Shown here piece after piece: positions 5,667 through 6,289 of a stretch of DNA of 6,289 nt. How positions within the stretch are numbered: the stretch's first letter is position 1; each line of letters starts with the position of its first letter. The notes below the pieces were generated by a model. That model had not been told where the DNA came from and ran no database searches. It worked only from the letters and a program-made list of their open reading frames with translations. Source of the DNA: Candidatus Dadabacteria bacterium (GTDB lineage Bacteria > Desulfobacterota_D > UBA1144 > Nemesobacterales > UBA2774); assembly GCA_003229065.1 (NCBI GenBank), contig QIHJ01000254.1:1-6289 (forward strand). The letters run 5' to 3'. Position numbers and translations under genes: made by a program.

Positions 5667-5973
5667 ATTAAAAATCCTCTTATAATAGTTCCATCCCTAT
5701 CATAGAAAAGTTAAAAACAATAAACTGCCGCTCTTAAAATCGCTCTATTTCCATAAATAAATCTTGCCGATTAAACTTACATAGCTGAAATAAAACTGAT
5801 GTATAAAAATATAGGTAAAAATCAGGCCGGCCAGTTTTATACTCAAGAAGTATATAAAATGGGATAATTAATGCAAATAGAGGGTATTAGAACTTAACGC
5901 CTTTGAAAAATCTGATGATTTATGAGCGGATGGGAAGTATTATTAGAGTTAAATGATGTGTTGGAGGAAATAT
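5667..5973. other. AT-rich divergent intergenic region
   Basis: These 307 bases lie between divergent genes and should hold promoters for both. I see no gene: the longest plus-strand reading I checked, 5915-5956, is 13 codons and lacks a ribosome site. Near ppk2 the only clear element is its ribosome site AGAGG (5680-5676); TATTAT (minus, 5688-5683) and TATGAT further up resemble -10 boxes but have no convincing -35. A six-base inverted repeat TATACT/AGTATA (5838-5843 and 5849-5854) with a five-base spacer could be an operator beside the candidate plus-strand promoter. GGCCGGCC at 5825-5832 is an isolated GC-rich palindrome. Confidence 0.6.
5860..5868 (+). promoter_or_regulatory. Candidate extended -10 promoter for the acidic repeat protein
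   Basis: TGGGATAAT at 5860-5868 matches an extended -10 (TGnTATAAT with one change). No good -35 lies 17 bases upstream (TACTCA at 5840-5845). Transcription would begin around 5875 and give a leader of about 100 bases. The inverted repeat TATACT/AGTATA lies just upstream at 5838-5854. Confidence 0.3.
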
Positions 5974-6289
5974 ATGAAAGCTAGAGCAAGTATGTCGATC
6001 GTATGCTTAGCTATTTTCTTTCTGGCGGCATGTTTTTCATTTGACGCTGAGGCTAGGATGTTACAGGAGTATGATGAAGGAACATCAGTGCAGTATGAAC
6101 CTGACCCTCTTGACCCGGCAGAAGAGCAGCTCGACCAGGTTTCTGAGCCTGTGGGAGAAATCTCCGAGCCTTTAGTGGATACACCTACAGAGACTCTTGA
6201 CTCAGTATCTGAAACAACGGACGAGGCGTCTGAATCTCTAAACCGCCTAACAGAAGCACCTGAGCCACTGGGGGAGGATTCTGAAACAA
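5974..6289 (+). CDS. Exported acidic protein with seven-residue repeats, 3' end outside window
   Basis: The gene is incomplete: 105 codons are visible and no stop is reached. ATG 5974 is preceded by a strong ribosome site, GGAGG (5963-5967), six bases away. The N-terminus is a signal peptide (MSIVCLAIFFLAAC). LAAC at 17-20 reads as a lipobox, but AEA at 25-27 is also a good signal peptidase I site, so lipoprotein versus soluble periplasmic or secreted is open. The mature part is strongly acidic and rich in Glu, Ser, Thr and Pro. From residue 56 a seven-residue pattern of hydrophobic-Ser/Thr-Glu plus four variable residues repeats to the end of the window, with one inserted Thr at 70. Such a pattern could make an amphipathic helix, though the prolines argue for an extended or disordered chain. 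I do not recognise the family. Confidence 0.8.
   Translation, partial: MKARASMSIVCLAIFFLAACFSFDAEARMLQEYDEGTSVQYEPDPLDPAEEQLDQVSEPVGEISEPLVDTPTETLDSVSETTDEASESLNRLTEAPEPLGEDSET
6139..6288 (+). repeat. Degenerate 21-base/heptad repeat tract
   Basis: Seven units begin at residues 56, 63, 71, 78, 85, 92 and 99 of the exported acidic protein, starting VSE, ISE, PTE, VSE, ASE, LTE and LGE. All are seven residues apart except for one extra Thr codon between units 2 and 3. The DNA is well diverged, so the pattern is held at the protein level. The tract probably continues beyond the window. Confidence 0.65.

Noticed and set aside
5825..5832. GGCCGGCC palindrome as a protein-binding site
   Set aside because: It is only eight bases with no symmetric flanks, and a similar GCGGCCGGCCG occurs by chance within the receptor gene near 3310.

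Overview
The window reads as chromosomal DNA from a Gram-negative (diderm) bacterium. It encodes a TonB-dependent outer-membrane receptor, at least three proteins with lipoprotein signal peptides, Shine-Dalgarno sites of the AGGGGG/GGAGG type, and moderate-GC genes separated by AT-rich gaps. The style of the genes, especially the 48-residue propeller repeats, the PPK2 type and the short lipoproteins, would fit a deltaproteobacterial or Dadabacteria-like lineage. That placement is a guess; no rRNA or other phylogenetic marker is present.

Layout. A plus-strand gene (114-1067) encodes a lipoprotein that is almost entirely a six-bladed beta-propeller built from 48-residue repeats. It has a consensus-like promoter upstream and a strong hairpin just downstream. 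Everything from 1135 to 5666 is on the minus strand. In transcription order it holds a class I-type polyphosphate kinase 2 (5666-4764), a Nudix hydrolase overlapping it by 8 bases (4771-4301), a small helical protein of unknown function (about 4230-3940), a BtuB-like TonB-dependent receptor (3874-1928), a lipoprotein with an acidic Pro/Gln-rich tail (1759-1343) and a tiny cysteine-rich lipoprotein (1341-1135). A 307-base AT-rich divergent region (5667-5973) separates ppk2 from a plus-strand gene that runs off the window end. That gene encodes an exported, very acidic protein with a regular seven-residue repeat.

How they may work together. The clearest functional unit is ppk2 plus the Nudix gene. 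Their overlapping stop and start predict translational coupling, and both enzyme families act on phosphoanhydride or nucleotide substrates. The two small lipoproteins also look like one transcript, with a one-base gap. The receptor is an orphan: no ABC transporter, substrate-binding protein, TonB/ExbBD or cobalamin riboswitch is visible.

The items most worth a second look are a 17-bp RNA hairpin that contains the stop codon of the small helical protein; the identity of that protein, which resembles a helical module seen next to TIR-like and other defence-associated domains; the indel-free propeller repeats; and the heptad-repeat exported protein. I see no mobile element, CRISPR array, tRNA or rRNA. 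Nothing in the window amounts to a clearly new multi-gene system.
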